DNA of 64,000 nucleotides from Mesorhizobium ciceri WSM4083 (GCF_000519305.1 NZ_JAFG01000003.1:62181-126180), one strand, 5' to 3'; numbered from the stretch's first letter, positions 1-8,438 are shown. Notes: a model not told the origin generated them from the sequence alone. Numbers and translations: made by a program.

Positions 1-646
1 TGCGCAGGATCTGGTCGAGGTCGATGGCGCCGAGCAGCTTGAAGCTCGGATCGATGACGAAAATCTGGCTGAAGCGCTCGGGAAGGTTGTTGTCCTCGCG
101 CATGTAGTCGATGGTCTGGCCGATCGTCCAGAACGGCGGAACCGCGACGAACTCGGTCTGCATGCGGCGGCCGGCCGTCTCTTCGGGATAATCAAGCGAG
201 CGGCGCAGCCTGATCCGCTCGGTGAACGGCAGTTGCGACAGGATCTCGTCCTGGTCTTCCTGGTCGAGATCCTCGAGAATGTAGACGGCGTCGTCGGAAT
301 CGAGCTCCTGCACCGCCTGTGCGATCTGCGCATTGGGCAGATTGTCGACGATCTCCATACGGATCGCCTCGTCGACCTCCGTCAGCGAGGAGAAGTCGAA
401 ATCGGCGCCCAGGAGTTCGACCAGCGCGCGGCGCTGTTCGGGATGCAGCGCCTCGAGCAGGTCGCCGAGCTCCGACTGGTGCAGGTCGTCGACTTCATGC
501 TTGAGGGTCAGCGTGTCACGGTCGGCGATCGCCGCGCCAATCCGCGCCAGGAAGGACGAAAGCACGGCGCCGTCCTCGCCATAGATATCGGCGTGGTTGT
601 CCTCGGCGGCCCTGGCGCCGGTCGTCCGTTCGTGCTCGCCTTCCAC
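1..646 (-). CDS. mgtE: MgtE-type magnesium transporter, N-terminal part (partial)
   Basis: Partial gene running off the left edge; 215 N-terminal residues are visible. The protein has the helical MgtE N domain, with repeated phrases such as LLEALHPEQRR, LDSDDAVYILEDL and EILSQLPFTER, then the start of the CBS region (EETAGRRM, VPPFWTIGQTIDYMRE, IFVIDPSFKLLGAIDLDQIL). In this family these cytosolic domains sense Mg2+ and gate a membrane pore, which lies outside the window. The start chosen is GTG at 646-644, because GGGAGG sits five bases upstream and there is no in-frame ATG nearby. The family call is secure from the domain order; the exact start is less certain. Confidence 0.9.
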   Translation of the reverse strand, partial: MEGEHERTTGARAAEDNHADIYGEDGAVLSSFLARIGAAIADRDTLTLKHEVDDLHQSELGDLLEALHPEQRRALVELLGADFDFSSLTEVDEAIRMEIVDNLPNAQIAQAVQELDSDDAVYILEDLDQEDQDEILSQLPFTERIRLRRSLDYPEETAGRRMQTEFVAVPPFWTIGQTIDYMREDNNLPERFSQIFVIDPSFKLLGAIDLDQILR

Positions 647-693
647 CAGCGCCTCCCGCCACAAGAATCCCGGAAAAGGTGCAAATCAGGTCT

Positions 694-752
694 AGAGCAT
701 CGGACCCAAAAGGGGAAACCGGTTTTGGGAGAATCCGACGCTCAAAAAGAAA
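694..752. repeat. Short palindromic intergenic repeat, copy 1
   Basis: Imperfect inverted repeat: GAGC-TCGGA-CCCAAAA on the left mirrors TTTTGGG-TCCGA-GCTC on the right around an AAACCGG core. It resembles the small palindromes common between genes in Mesorhizobium and other rhizobia. It lies between mgtE and tRNA-Leu, and the rest of this intergenic stretch shows nothing else. Related copies are at 10152-10195 and 43504-43545. Confidence 0.7.
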
Positions 753-836
753 GTGGCGTAAAGTGCGGGAATATCAACGAAATGCGTCCGGCCCGCAGCG
801 GGCGAGACCGGCACAAATCGGATTCTGGGAAGAGAA

Positions 837-921
837 TGGTGCGGTCGAGAAGACTCGAACTTCCACGGGTTGCCCCACAGCGACCTCAACGCTGCGCGTC
901 TACCAATTCCGCCACGACCGC
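837..921 (-). tRNA. tRNA-Leu (anticodon GAG), CCA encoded
   Basis: The minus strand folds as a class II tRNA. Acceptor strands GCGGTCG and CGACCGC pair, the D arm contains GGTAGACGC, the anticodon stem CAGCG/CGCTG encloses loop TTGAGGT (anticodon GAG, leucine), there is a long variable arm, and the T arm has GTTCGAGTC. Discriminator A and an encoded CCA follow at 840-837. Anticodon and long variable arm agree on leucine. Confidence 0.95.
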
Positions 922-954
922 ACGTGGTAGAGCCGGAACCGACCGGCTCGCGGC

Positions 955-983
955 GTGTAGCAAATCGTTTCCGGTGAAACAAG
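955..983 (-). promoter_or_regulatory. Candidate promoter of tRNA-Leu
   Basis: On the minus strand CTTGTT (983-978), a 17-base spacer and CTACAC (960-955) resemble the rhizobial housekeeping consensus CTTGAC-N17-CTATAT. The expected transcription start lies about 25 bases before the tRNA 5' end. Confidence 0.5.
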
Positions 984-1156
984 TGCACGGCAAGCAATAA
1001 TGTCAGGCGATTGGCATAATGCTCCACAGGGCCCGAAAGCAGCGCCGGAACTGGACGTTTGCGCCTGATATCGCCATATGGAAGGCAAGTTGATGTCACC
1101 CAAAGGTGCGGCGCGGTTTTGGGACGCGACATGCATAAGCGAAAAGACGATACGCC

Positions 1157-1900
1157 ATGCCCGAACGCAGCCAGATCGCCACGTCGTTCCTGCCGCTTCC
1201 CGGTTCAGCACCGGTCGAATGGCTGATCGAACCCGGCCTCACCGCCTATCCCGAAGCACTTGCCTTCATGGAGGCGCGCGCCGAGGCGATCCGCAGCGGG
1301 GCTGCCGGCGAAATGGTCTGGCTGGTCGAACACCCGCCGCTCTACACGGCCGGCACCAGCGCCCGCGGCGAGGATCTGATCGACGCCAGCCGCTTCCCGG
1401 TGTTTTCGGCCGGCCGCGGCGGCGAGTACACCTATCATGGGCCTGGCCAGCGGGTCGCTTACGTCATGCTTGACCTGAAGCGGCGGCGCGAGGACGTCCG
1501 CGCCTTCGTCGCGGCGCTCGAACAGTGGATCATCGGCACGCTCGCCGCCTTCAATGTGCGGGGCGAGCGCCGCGAGGACCGGGTCGGCGTCTGGGTCGTG
1601 CGGCCGGATCGCCCTGCCCTGCCGGACGGCTCGCCGGCCGAGGACAAGATCGCGGCAATAGGCATCCGGCTGCGGCGCTGGGTGAGTTTTCACGGCATCG
1701 CCATCAATGTCGAGCCCGATCTCGACCATTTCAGCGGCATCGTGCCTTGCGGCGTGCAGGACCACGGCGTCACCAGCCTCGTCGACCTCGGCCTTCCCCT
1801 GGGAATGGCCGACCTTGACCTGGCGCTGAAATCCGCCTTCGAGGATGTGTTCGGTCCCGCCACGGCCTTGCCTGTCGAAGCCGAGCGCAAGGCCGGCTGA
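1157..1900 (+). CDS. lipB: Octanoyl-[acyl-carrier-protein]:protein transferase LipB
   Basis: A 247-residue LipB that moves octanoyl groups from acyl-carrier protein to lipoyl domains, the first step of protein lipoylation, in the cytosol. Family motifs are in order: [11 protein letters not shown] at residues 88-98, the KIAAIGI motif with the conserved lysine K164 followed by SFHGIAINV, and GIVPCGV with the catalytic cysteine at C198. Length is normal for the family, slightly long at the N terminus. The ATG at 1157 is the first in frame; no strong ribosome binding site precedes it. It stands alone on the plus strand and converges with the peptidase gene 11 bases away. Confidence 0.95.
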   Translation: MPERSQIATSFLPLPGSAPVEWLIEPGLTAYPEALAFMEARAEAIRSGAAGEMVWLVEHPPLYTAGTSARGEDLIDASRFPVFSAGRGGEYTYHGPGQRVAYVMLDLKRRREDVRAFVAALEQWIIGTLAAFNVRGERREDRVGVWVVRPDRPALPDGSPAEDKIAAIGIRLRRWVSFHGIAINVEPDLDHFSGIVPCGVQDHGVTSLVDLGLPLGMADLDLALKSAFEDVFGPATALPVEAERKAG

Positions 1901-1911
1901 TCCGGTACGGC

Positions 1912-3162
1912 TCAAATCAGTTGGGCGGAGGCCCACAACACGCCATAGCCATGGATGGCGAACACCGCCAGCAACGCCGCCGCCATGGCGAGCCGGTCGA
2001 TGGTGCGGATCGGCTTCAGCTCGTAACGCGGCTTGACCCCGCTGCTCATCGTCAACAGGCTGAGGGTCGAAAACACCGCTCCCGTCGCGAGCAGGAAGTT
2101 GGAGGAAAAGCCGGCCTGCCAGCCGATAGCCAAGAAAGCCGAGAGCAGGAAGAACGAGGCCAGCGCCAGCCCGATCGGCCCCGGACAGATCTGGCGCAGC
2201 ACCTGGCCACCGTCGAACTTCCACACCGGCACCAGATTGGCGATGTTGAACAGTGCGGCGAAGCCCGCCAGGGTCGCCAGCAGGGCCGCCGCCAGCCGGT
2301 GACCTTCCGCGCCGGCAAAGGTGCTGGCAGCGATCACAACCGGCACCAGGAATGCGGAGAAGCCGGCCCCCATCAGCGCCACGAAAGCAACCTCGAAACG
2401 GCTGTCATAGGGCCGCCCGCCAATGGCGATGCCGCCGAGCAGCGGAATGAAGATCATCCGTGCCCGGTTGTGGCCCATAAGCCGGAACGCCGCCATATGG
2501 CCAAGCTCATGCAGGGCGACCACCGATGTGAGGATCCCGGCCAGTGCCAGGCCGCCGAAGTGAAGTCCGAAGAATGGCCACAGGATCAGCGCCGAAAGCC
2601 CGGCAAAGCCGACCTGGCTGAGCGGATGCTCGAACCAGCCGCCCTTGCGATACTTTCCGGTCCGCGCCCAGCGCTGCAGCTTGGAGAGTTCGCGGCGCAG
2701 GGCGAAATAGCGGAACACCAGGAAGGCGACGCCGCGATAGCGATCGGTCTGGCTGAGCGTCACCCGCGTGCCGTTGCCCTCGGAAACGAGTTCGGCGGTT
2801 TCGGAAAAGTCCTTCCAGAACGAAGCGTCGAGCGCCGTGTCCTCGATGACACGCATCGAGAAGCTGATACCTTCGACGACGTCTTCAAACCGCGACCTGC
2901 GTTCGATCGGCTTGCCGTCGCGACCTTCCCACGACAGCGTGATGCGGGCCACGCCCTCGCCGTCCAGCGCCTCGGCGGAAAGGATCTCACCGGACCAGCC
3001 GGCATCGCTGCCGAGCGGCCAAAGCGCCTGCCAGAGGCGCTGGCGGTCCGCTGCTATCACGCGGCTGAGCCGGACCGTGCACAGACCAAGCGGCACGGTC
3101 ATCAAGAGAAAGATCAGCCCGAGATTGCTGGCCACCAGAATGGCCGTGACTATGGGCGACAC
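1912..3162 (-). CDS. Site-2-protease-like M50 metallopeptidase with N-terminal SRPBCC-like domain
   Basis: A 416-residue membrane protein. After a short N-terminal hydrophobic segment comes a soluble stretch (about 30-150) that looks like a polyketide-cyclase/SRPBCC domain. The membrane part carries the zinc motif HELGH at 218-222 and the second S2P signature NLVPVWKFDGG at 309-319, so the metal ligands His, His and Asp are all present. Several further hydrophobic helices follow. S2P enzymes cut substrates inside the membrane; the substrate here is unknown. The start is GTG at 3162 with GGGAG nine bases upstream. No PDZ domain is visible, and the SRPBCC-plus-M50 pairing is less common than PDZ-M50. 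Confidence 0.8.
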   Translation of the reverse strand: MSPIVTAILVASNLGLIFLLMTVPLGLCTVRLSRVIAADRQRLWQALWPLGSDAGWSGEILSAEALDGEGVARITLSWEGRDGKPIERRSRFEDVVEGISFSMRVIEDTALDASFWKDFSETAELVSEGNGTRVTLSQTDRYRGVAFLVFRYFALRRELSKLQRWARTGKYRKGGWFEHPLSQVGFAGLSALILWPFFGLHFGGLALAGILTSVVALHELGHMAAFRLMGHNRARMIFIPLLGGIAIGGRPYDSRFEVAFVALMGAGFSAFLVPVVIAASTFAGAEGHRLAAALLATLAGFAALFNIANLVPVWKFDGGQVLRQICPGPIGLALASFFLLSAFLAIGWQAGFSSNFLLATGAVFSTLSLLTMSSGVKPRYELKPIRTIDRLAMAAALLAVFAIHGYGVLWASAQLI

Positions 3163-3227
3163 GCGACGCTGCTCCCTGTCTTTCAGGCACCCTAACGTCG
3201 CGGCGGCAAGAAAAGCTTAACGGCGGA

Positions 3228-3269
3228 GCGGTCTTCGACCGCATAGGACCCACGGCGGCGAACGCCGCC
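3228..3269 (-). terminator. Two GC hairpins downstream of the SOS micro-ORF
   Basis: GGCGGCG-AA-CGCCGCC (3254-3269) and GCGGTC-TTC-GACCGC (3228-3242) lie just after the stop codon of the 28-residue gene. Neither has a run of T on the minus strand, so they could be weak or Rho-assisted terminators, or mRNA-stabilising hairpins. Confidence 0.4.
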
Positions 3270-3272
3270 AAA

Positions 3273-3359
3273 TCACATGGCTCCGATCCAGATCGCCATG
3301 GAAACAAGGAACGTGCTCATGCAAACCAGTGAGATGACATCCTGAACCAGATCGGTCAT
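3273..3359 (-). CDS. 28-residue single-helix membrane peptide behind a LexA box (SidA-like candidate)
   Basis: A 29-codon frame (ATG 3359-3357, TGA 3275-3273) starts with MTDLVQD and then is almost wholly hydrophobic (ISLVCMSTFLVSM, AIWIGAM), a plausible single membrane-spanning helix with a short N-terminal tail. AGGAG lies six bases before the ATG, and a full promoter with a LexA site sits immediately upstream. Caulobacter SidA is a 29-residue LexA-controlled membrane peptide that blocks division; the size, topology and control match, but I cannot show sequence homology. It could be another SOS-induced toxin or inhibitor. It is an isolated gene, shorter than usual gene-calling cut-offs. Confidence 0.7.
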   Translation of the reverse strand: MTDLVQDVISLVCMSTFLVSMAIWIGAM

Positions 3360-3381
3360 AACTCTCTCCTGTTGTTGATAT

Positions 3382-3396
3382 GTTCGCATTTTGTTC
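3382..3396 (-). promoter_or_regulatory. LexA box (GTTC-N7-GTTC)
   Basis: GTTCGCATTTTGTTC exactly matches the alphaproteobacterial SOS operator GTTC-N7-GTTC. A second, imperfect half (GTTT at 3404-3407, again after seven bases) lies in the same phase. The box abuts the proposed -10 of the micro-ORF promoter. Confidence 0.8.
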
Positions 3397-3416
3397 TAAT
3401 TTTGTTTCAAAGTCAA
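3394..3416 (-). promoter_or_regulatory. Promoter of the SOS micro-ORF
   Basis: On the minus strand TTGACT (3416-3411), a 17-base spacer and a -10-like CAAAAT lie directly before and within the LexA box, so bound LexA would occlude RNA polymerase. Confidence 0.55.
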
Positions 3417-3510
3417 CGGGCACGATCCGCCCGCCTCCGGAATTTCCGGGCGATCAAATCGGCAGGGTTAAGGAAAGGTTGATGAGGGCGGCGGTTGGCC
3501 AGCGCCGACC

Positions 3511-3678
3511 AGGGCACGGCGAGACTGGGGTCAGGCCGAGCCGAGAATGGTGGATTTCGAGAACCGGAGCGGAGCGTACTTTTGGGTACGTGAGCACAGT
3601 TCTACCGCGACGGGTAGAACGGGAAGCGCAGGAAGCCGCCTTTCGCAGGCCGGCCTCACCCCAGTATCGCCGTGCCCT
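3511..3678 (+). repeat. 168-bp structured repeat, copy 1 (candidate non-coding RNA)
   Basis: The ends form a long stem: AGGGCACGGCGA pairs perfectly with TCGCCGTGCCCT, followed by ACTGGGGT with ACCCCAGT. Inside are hairpins CGTAC/GTACG and GTTCTACC/GGTAGAAC. A second copy of identical length lies at 63057-63224 with compensatory changes in the helices. The right end overlaps the TAG stop of lolD on the opposite strand. It could be a dispersed RNA gene or a non-autonomous mobile palindrome; one of the Rhizobiales RNA motifs in Rfam is a possible match that I cannot test. Confidence 0.75.
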
Positions 3679-4357
3679 AAAGCGGCACCACTTTGCCGTC
3701 GGCCAGCGTAACACGCCGGTCCATGCGCGATGCCAGTTCGTGATTGTGTGTGGCAATCAGTGCCGCAAGGCCCGATTGCTTGACCAGTGCGGCCAGCGCC
3801 TCGAACACATAAGACGCGGTGACCGGGTCGAGATTGCCGGTCGGCTCGTCCGCCAGCAGCACCAGCGGCGCATTGGCCACCGCACGCGCGATGGCGACGC
3901 GCTGCTGCTCGCCGCCGGAGAGTTCGGACGGCCGGTGCGACGCGCGCTTGCCGATCTGCATGTAGTCGAGCAGTTGTGCCGCGCGCTCGGCCGCGTCCTT
4001 GCGGCTGAGCCCCTTGATGAGCTGCGGCATCATGATGTTTTCCAGCGCCGAGAATTCCGGCAGCAGGTGATGGAACTGGTAGACGAAGCCGACATCGTTG
4101 CGGCGTATCGCCGTGCGCTCGTCGTCGGACAGCCGACCGCAGGCACGGCCGGCCAGGATGACGTCGCCGGCGTCGGGACGCTCCAGCAAGCCGGCGGTGT
4201 GCAGCAGCGTCGACTTGCCGGTGCCCGACGGCGCCACCAGCGCCACCATCTCGCCACGCTTCAGCGCGAAGTCGGCGCCATTGAGAATGGTGAGCTTGCG
4301 CGGCCCCTGGACATAGTGCCGCTCGACACTCTTCAGCTCGATAATGACCTCGGCCAC
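3677..4357 (-). CDS. lolD: Lipoprotein-releasing system ATP-binding protein LolD
   Basis: A 226-residue ABC ATPase of the LolCDE-type complex, which extracts outer-membrane-bound lipoproteins from the inner membrane. It has Walker [10 protein letters not shown] (42-50), the LolD-type phrase [17 protein letters not shown] (91-107), signature LSGGEQQ (146-152) and Walker B LLADEP (167-172) followed by TGNLD. The start chosen is GTG at 4357-4355, which shares its first base with the lolC stop TAG. A longer frame exists upstream but lies entirely within lolC. The stop codon lies inside the 168-bp structured repeat. Confidence 0.93.
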   Translation of the reverse strand: MAEVIIELKSVERHYVQGPRKLTILNGADFALKRGEMVALVAPSGTGKSTLLHTAGLLERPDAGDVILAGRACGRLSDDERTAIRRNDVGFVYQFHHLLPEFSALENIMMPQLIKGLSRKDAAERAAQLLDYMQIGKRASHRPSELSGGEQQRVAIARAVANAPLVLLADEPTGNLDPVTASYVFEALAALVKQSGLAALIATHNHELASRMDRRVTLADGKVVPL

Positions 4358-5643
4358 TACTCGTACCTCAAGGCTTCGACCGGATCGAGACGCGCGGCGC
4401 GCCATGCCGGGAACACCGTTGCCAGGAAGGACAGGCCGAGCGCCATCAGGACGACATAGGTCGTCTCGCGCGGATCCATCTTCGCCGGCAACTGGCTGAG
4501 GAAATAGAGTTCAGGATTGAACAGCACCTTGCCGGTCATCCATGAGAAGAACTGGCGGATGGATTCGATGTTGGTGCAGATCAGCACGCCGAGCAGCACA
4601 CCGGCGAGCGTGCCGGTCACGCCGATCGCCGCCCCCGTCATCAGGAAGATGCGCAGGATGGCGCCCCGCGACGCCCCCATGGTGCGCAGGATGGCGATGT
4701 CGTGGCCCTTATCCTTCACCAGCATGATCAGGCCGGAGATGATGTTCAGCGCCGCCACCAGCACGATCAGCGTCAGGATCATGAACATGACGTTGCGCTC
4801 GACCTGCAGCGCGGAGAAGAAGGTCTCGTTGCGCTGACGCCAATCGACCATGTCGATCGGCCGCTGCGCCGCCGCCTCCACCTTCGGTTTCAGCGCATCG
4901 ACATCGTCTGGATTGTCGACATAGATCTCGATCGTTTGCGCCCGCCCGTCCATGTTGAAATAGAGCTGCGCTTCGGAAAACGGCATGTAGACGATGGAGG
5001 TGTCATATTCGGACATGCCGACTTCGAAGATCGCCGCGATCTTGTAGCCCTTCATGCGCGGCGTGGTGCCGATCGGCGTCACGTCGCCGTCGGGCGAAAT
5101 CAAGGTGATGGTATCGCCAAGCGTCAGGCCGAGATTCTCGGCCATGCGCTTGCCGATGGCAACGCCGTCGCCGGAGTCGAAATCGGCGATCGAACCCTGC
5201 TTGATGTTGCTGGCAATGATGGCGATCTTGCTCAGGTCCTCACCGCGTATGCCGCGCACCAGCGCTCCGGTTCCGCCGCCGACATTGCCTTGCGCAAGCA
5301 CCTGGCCATCGATGAGCGGGATGGCGTATTTGACGCCCGGCACGCCATTGATGCGGCTGGCGACCTGAGCATAGTCCTCCAGCGGCGAATCGAGCGGCTG
5401 CACGATCAGGTGGCCGTTGACGCCGAGGATGCGCGTCAAAAGCTCGGCCCTGAAACCGTTCATCACCGCCATGACCACGATCAGCGTGGCAACGCCCAGC
5501 ATGATGCCGAGGAACGAGATCGAGGCGATCACCGAGATCACCGTCTCCTTCCGCCGCGAGCGCAGATAGCGCCACGCGACCATGCGCTCGAAGATGGAAA
5601 AGGGTCCCGCACCCGCCGGTCTTGCCGCCACCGCCTCGCTCAT
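4357..5643 (-). CDS. lolC: Lipoprotein-releasing system permease LolC/LolE
   Basis: A 428-residue permease with one N-terminal membrane helix ([20 protein letters not shown]), a large periplasmic MacB-like domain (about 60-270) and three C-terminal helices, the FtsX/LolE layout. It ends with the conserved [13 protein letters not shown]. With LolD it forms the inner-membrane lipoprotein exporter. As in most alphaproteobacteria only one permease gene is present, so it probably acts as a homodimer (LolF-like). The ATG at 5643-5641 overlaps the proS stop as ATGA, which fixes the start. Confidence 0.92.
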   Translation of the reverse strand: MSEAVAARPAGAGPFSIFERMVAWRYLRSRRKETVISVIASISFLGIMLGVATLIVVMAVMNGFRAELLTRILGVNGHLIVQPLDSPLEDYAQVASRINGVPGVKYAIPLIDGQVLAQGNVGGGTGALVRGIRGEDLSKIAIIASNIKQGSIADFDSGDGVAIGKRMAENLGLTLGDTITLISPDGDVTPIGTTPRMKGYKIAAIFEVGMSEYDTSIVYMPFSEAQLYFNMDGRAQTIEIYVDNPDDVDALKPKVEAAAQRPIDMVDWRQRNETFFSALQVERNVMFMILTLIVLVAALNIISGLIMLVKDKGHDIAILRTMGASRGAILRIFLMTGAAIGVTGTLAGVLLGVLICTNIESIRQFFSWMTGKVLFNPELYFLSQLPAKMDPRETTYVVLMALGLSFLATVFPAWRAARLDPVEALRYE

Positions 5644-6968
5644 GCGGCGACACCGAAACGCTTCTTCGCGTCCGCGATCGGCAGCGTCTCGCGCTCGCCG
5701 GTCTTGCGATTCTTGATCTCGATCTCGCCGGCGGCGACACCACGCGGCCCGACGATCACTTGCCAGGGCAGGCCGATCAGATCGGCGGTGGCGAACTTGC
5801 CGCCCGGCCTCTGATCGGTGTCGTCGTAGAGCACGTCCTTGCCGGCGGCGACGAAAGCGGCATGCAGTTCGTCGCAGACGCGGTCGCACTCGGCGTCGCC
5901 CGCCTTCATGTTGATCAGCCCGATGTCGAACGGCGCCACCGCCTCCGGCCAGATGATGCCGTTATCGTCATGGCTGGCTTCGATGATCGCAGCGACCAGC
6001 CGCGACGGACCGATGCCGTAGGAGCCGCCGGAGACGAAATGATCCTTGCCGTCGGGCCCGGTCACCTTGGCGCCCATGGGCTTGGAATATTTGTCGCCGA
6101 AATGGAAGATGTGGCCGACCTCGATGCCGCGCGCCGAAACCTTGTCGCTCTCGCCGATCTTCCCCCACGCCGCCTCGTCATGCATCTCGTCGGTGGCCGC
6201 GTATGGTGTCGTCCATGTCTTGACGATGTCGGCGATCTCGCCGTCATTGGCAAAATCGGTGTTGGCGCCGGGCACATCGAGCGAGAGATAGTCGCGGTGG
6301 CAGTAGACCTGGCTCTCGCCGGTGTCGGCCAGGATGATGAACTCGTGGCTGAGATCGCCGCCGATCGGCCCGGTGTCGGCCCGCATCGGTATCGCCTGCA
6401 GCCCCATGCGCGTAAAAGTCCGGAGATAGGATACGAACATCCTGTTGTAGGCCGCCCTGGCGCCCTCGAAATCGAGGTCGAAGGAATAGGCGTCCTTCAT
6501 CAGGAACTCGCGCGAACGCATAACGCCGAAGCGCGGCCGCACTTCGTCGCGGAACTTCCACTGGATGTGGTAGAGATTGAGCGGCAGGTCCTTGTAGGAC
6601 TTCACATAGGCGCGGACGATCTCGGTGACCACTTCCTCATTGGTCGGGCCGTAGAGCATGTCGCGGTCCTGCCGGTCCTTGATGCGCAGCATCTCCTTGC
6701 CATAGTCGTCATAGCGGCCGCTTTCGCGCCACAGATCGGCCGACTGGATGGTCGGCATCAGGATTTCCAGCGCGCCGGCGCGATTCTGCTCCTCGCGGAT
6801 GATGCGGCAGACCTTGTCCAGCACCCGCTTGCCGAGTGGCAGCCACGAGAAACTGCCCTGCCCCTGCTGGCGGATCATGCCGGCGCGCAGCATCAGCCGG
6901 TGCGAGACGATCTCGGCCTCGCGCGGATTTTCTTTGAGGATCGGCAGGAAATAGCGCGACAAACGCAT
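5640..6968 (-). CDS. proS: Prolyl-tRNA synthetase, short alphaproteobacterial type
   Basis: A 442-residue class II synthetase that charges tRNA-Pro. Motif 2 ([26 protein letters not shown], about 137-162) and motif 3 ([16 protein letters not shown]) are clear, and the C-terminal anticodon-binding domain ends the protein. It lacks the large insertion editing domain of E. coli ProS, as usual for the shorter alphaproteobacterial form. The ATG at 6968 is followed by the expected MRLSRYFLP. It is the first gene after a roughly 630-base gap and is coupled to lolC by an ATGA overlap. Confidence 0.96.
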   Translation of the reverse strand: MRLSRYFLPILKENPREAEIVSHRLMLRAGMIRQQGQGSFSWLPLGKRVLDKVCRIIREEQNRAGALEILMPTIQSADLWRESGRYDDYGKEMLRIKDRQDRDMLYGPTNEEVVTEIVRAYVKSYKDLPLNLYHIQWKFRDEVRPRFGVMRSREFLMKDAYSFDLDFEGARAAYNRMFVSYLRTFTRMGLQAIPMRADTGPIGGDLSHEFIILADTGESQVYCHRDYLSLDVPGANTDFANDGEIADIVKTWTTPYAATDEMHDEAAWGKIGESDKVSARGIEVGHIFHFGDKYSKPMGAKVTGPDGKDHFVSGGSYGIGPSRLVAAIIEASHDDNGIIWPEAVAPFDIGLINMKAGDAECDRVCDELHAAFVAAGKDVLYDDTDQRPGGKFATADLIGLPWQVIVGPRGVAAGEIEIKNRKTGERETLPIADAKKRFGVAA

Positions 6969-7314
6969 GGACAGGTCCGTGAGTGAGAAGGGCCGCGTCA
7001 GAATCGGCGCGACTTTGGCTTGCTTGACCCGGCTTCATAGCCATTTCAAGGCGGAATGGGAACCCGGACGCTTCAGCCCGAAAAGCGGCAATCGATTTTC
7101 AAAAAGCATGGGGTAGCCGGGATCAGAAGCGTCGCACCGTCCTTCGCCCGCCCAGAAGCCTACGGCGCTGCAAGGCATCCCGGTCACTCTGCGCGTCTTG
7201 ATGATCGTTCGCCAAGCAACGCCTGCCACACTATTGTGCAGTGCAGCACGAGAATGCCCGTTTCAAGGCAAAATTCTTCGTGACATTTTCATTCGCCTTA
7301 GGCTAATGTACCTC
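6969..7314. other. Intergenic stretch upstream of proS
   Basis: No convincing gene is visible here. It must hold the proS promoter (minus strand) and, at its right end, the promoter of the plus-strand sRNA candidate. Weak open frames in this stretch lack family features. Confidence 0.6.
7280..7309 (+). promoter_or_regulatory. Candidate promoter of the proS-linked sRNA
   Basis: GTGACA (7280-7285) and TAATGT (7304-7309) are separated by 18 bases; shifting the -10 by one gives CTAATG with a 17-base spacer. The expected transcription start is near 7315. Confidence 0.45.
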
Positions 7315-7464
7315 GATAACCGAGAGGGTAGAAAAAAATCTGCTCTCCTACGCGGTCAAAGTCTTGGGAGGATGCGATCTAGGCGCGGTTACTCGCTGCC
7401 GCCGGAAACCGGAAACAGATCGGACGCGTTTAAATTGCAAGGCCTTGTGCCTTGCATTTTTTTT
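7315..7464 (+). ncRNA. Candidate small RNA upstream of proS (possible alpha-r9 / Smr9C family)
   Basis: A plus-strand transcription unit of about 150 nt is bounded by a sigma70-like promoter and a strong intrinsic terminator, with both neighbours (the DUF1467 gene and proS) on the other strand. As I recall, the rhizobial alpha-r9 sRNA lies beside proS and is about this long, so that family is the first guess. The name rests on synteny, length and the terminator, not on an alignment. The 5' half contains GAGAGG and CTCTCC segments able to pair. Confidence 0.6.
7437..7464 (+). terminator. Intrinsic terminator of the sRNA
   Basis: GCAAGGC-CTTGT-GCCTTGC is a perfect 7-bp stem, followed after one A by eight T residues on the plus strand. 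Confidence 0.9.
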
Positions 7465-7602
7465 GTGCAATCATCTGCTTAGCGCAACGCGTTGCCAAAC
7501 CACCTTACCCAGCGTCAGCGCTCCTCCGGCAGCAAAACAGGACGGAAGCCCTGTTCGAAACCATGCACGCTTTCGACGAGCAAAACCGCCGCTGTCGGGC
7601 GT

Positions 7603-7887
7603 TTATTTGGTTGGAGTTTGGCTGAATTCCGGCACGATGTGCGGGATGTCGTTGAGGCTGTATCCCAGCCCATGCGTCAGGCCATAGAAAATGCCCATCA
7701 GGATCGCGGTGGCGATGGTCGTGCGGATCACGGCGCGCAGCATGTGAGGCCCACGCGGCGCGCTCGGAACCGTGCCGAGCGTCACGTCGTGATCGTCGTC
7801 CTGCGTCCTCACGCTGAACGGCAGCACGGCGAACAGCACCACCCACCAGGTCGCGAAAAACAGGGCGGTGAACGAAACCCAGCTCAT
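7603..7887 (-). CDS. DUF1467 family small membrane protein
   Basis: A 94-residue protein with a hydrophobic N-terminal helix (FTALFFATWWVVLFAVLPF), a short soluble loop with SVRTQDD and PRGPHML, and a second helix (TTIATAILMGIFYGL). This matches the small alphaproteobacterial DUF1467 family, whose function is unknown. The ATG at 7887-7885 overlaps the mce stop codon (ATGA), so the two are translationally coupled. The mce-DUF1467-proS-lolCD order suggests conserved co-transcription rather than shared function. Confidence 0.85.
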   Translation of the reverse strand: MSWVSFTALFFATWWVVLFAVLPFSVRTQDDDHDVTLGTVPSAPRGPHMLRAVIRTTIATAILMGIFYGLTHGLGYSLNDIPHIVPEFSQTPTK

Positions 7888-8288
7888 GATTGCTCCAGTT
7901 CGATCAGCGTGCCGAAGAAATCCTTCGGATGCAGGAACAGCACCGGCTTGCCGTGCGCGCCGATCTTCGGGTTGCCGTCGCCCAGCACGCGGGCGCCGGC
8001 GGCCTTGAGCTGATCGCGCGCGGCCAGGATGTCGTCGACCTCATAGCAAAGGTGATGCATGCCGCCGGAAGGGTTCTTCTCCAGGAAGGCGGCGATCGGC
8101 GATCCCTCGCCCAAAGGCTCCAGAAGTTCGACCTTGGTGTTGCCGACATTGACGAACACCACCGTCACCCCGTGCTCCGGTAGCGCCTGCGGCGCCGTCA
8201 CTTCCGCGCCGAGCGTGTTGCGATAGGCAGCGACGGCGGCCGTAAGGTCCGGCACGGCAAGCGCGACATGGTTCAGACGTCCGAGCAT
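7884..8288 (-). CDS. mce: Methylmalonyl-CoA epimerase
   Basis: A 134-residue glyoxalase-fold (VOC) enzyme that interconverts the (R) and (S) forms of methylmalonyl-CoA for propionyl-CoA use. It begins MLGRLNHVALAVPDL with the first metal-ligand histidine in NHVAL and has SGGMHHLCYEV and a C-terminal FGTLIELEQ supplying further ligands. The ATG at 8288-8286 is preferred because GGGAG lies five bases upstream; a TTG four codons earlier is also in frame. It follows the tandem-repeat spacer after rnj. It fits a cell that makes cobalamin, since methylmalonyl-CoA mutase needs it. Confidence 0.9.
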   Translation of the reverse strand: MLGRLNHVALAVPDLTAAVAAYRNTLGAEVTAPQALPEHGVTVVFVNVGNTKVELLEPLGEGSPIAAFLEKNPSGGMHHLCYEVDDILAARDQLKAAGARVLGDGNPKIGAHGKPVLFLHPKDFFGTLIELEQS

Positions 8289-8300
8289 TGGCACTCCCAA

Positions 8301-8437
8301 ACTAAGGGAGTAGGGGAATAGGGGAGTAAGGGAGTAGGGGAAAAGACAGATATATCAACTGTTTGCTCTCCCTACTCCCCTACTCCCCTACTCCCCTACT
8401 CCCCTACTCCCCTACTCCCTTACTCCCCTACTCCCTT
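8301..8437. repeat. CTACTCCCC tandem repeat with inverted G-rich arm
   Basis: A run of 9-bp units CTACTCCCC (variants CTACTCCCT and TTACTCCCC) occupies 8366-8437, and its complement (GGGAGTAGG units) occupies 8301-8340. The two arms are separated by about 25 mostly AT-rich bases, so the whole can fold into one long hairpin, and the G-rich strands could form quadruplexes. It lies between rnj and mce and fills most of that gap. Confidence 0.85.
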
Positions 8438-8438
8438 G

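Noticed and set aside
233-1000. 255-residue plus-strand frame over mgtE and tRNA-Leu
   Set aside because: It is antisense to a clear MgtE protein and runs through a tRNA gene; no family features.
8301-8437. CRISPR array
   Set aside because: Units are 9-bp direct tandem copies without spacers, plus an inverted arm; no cas genes.
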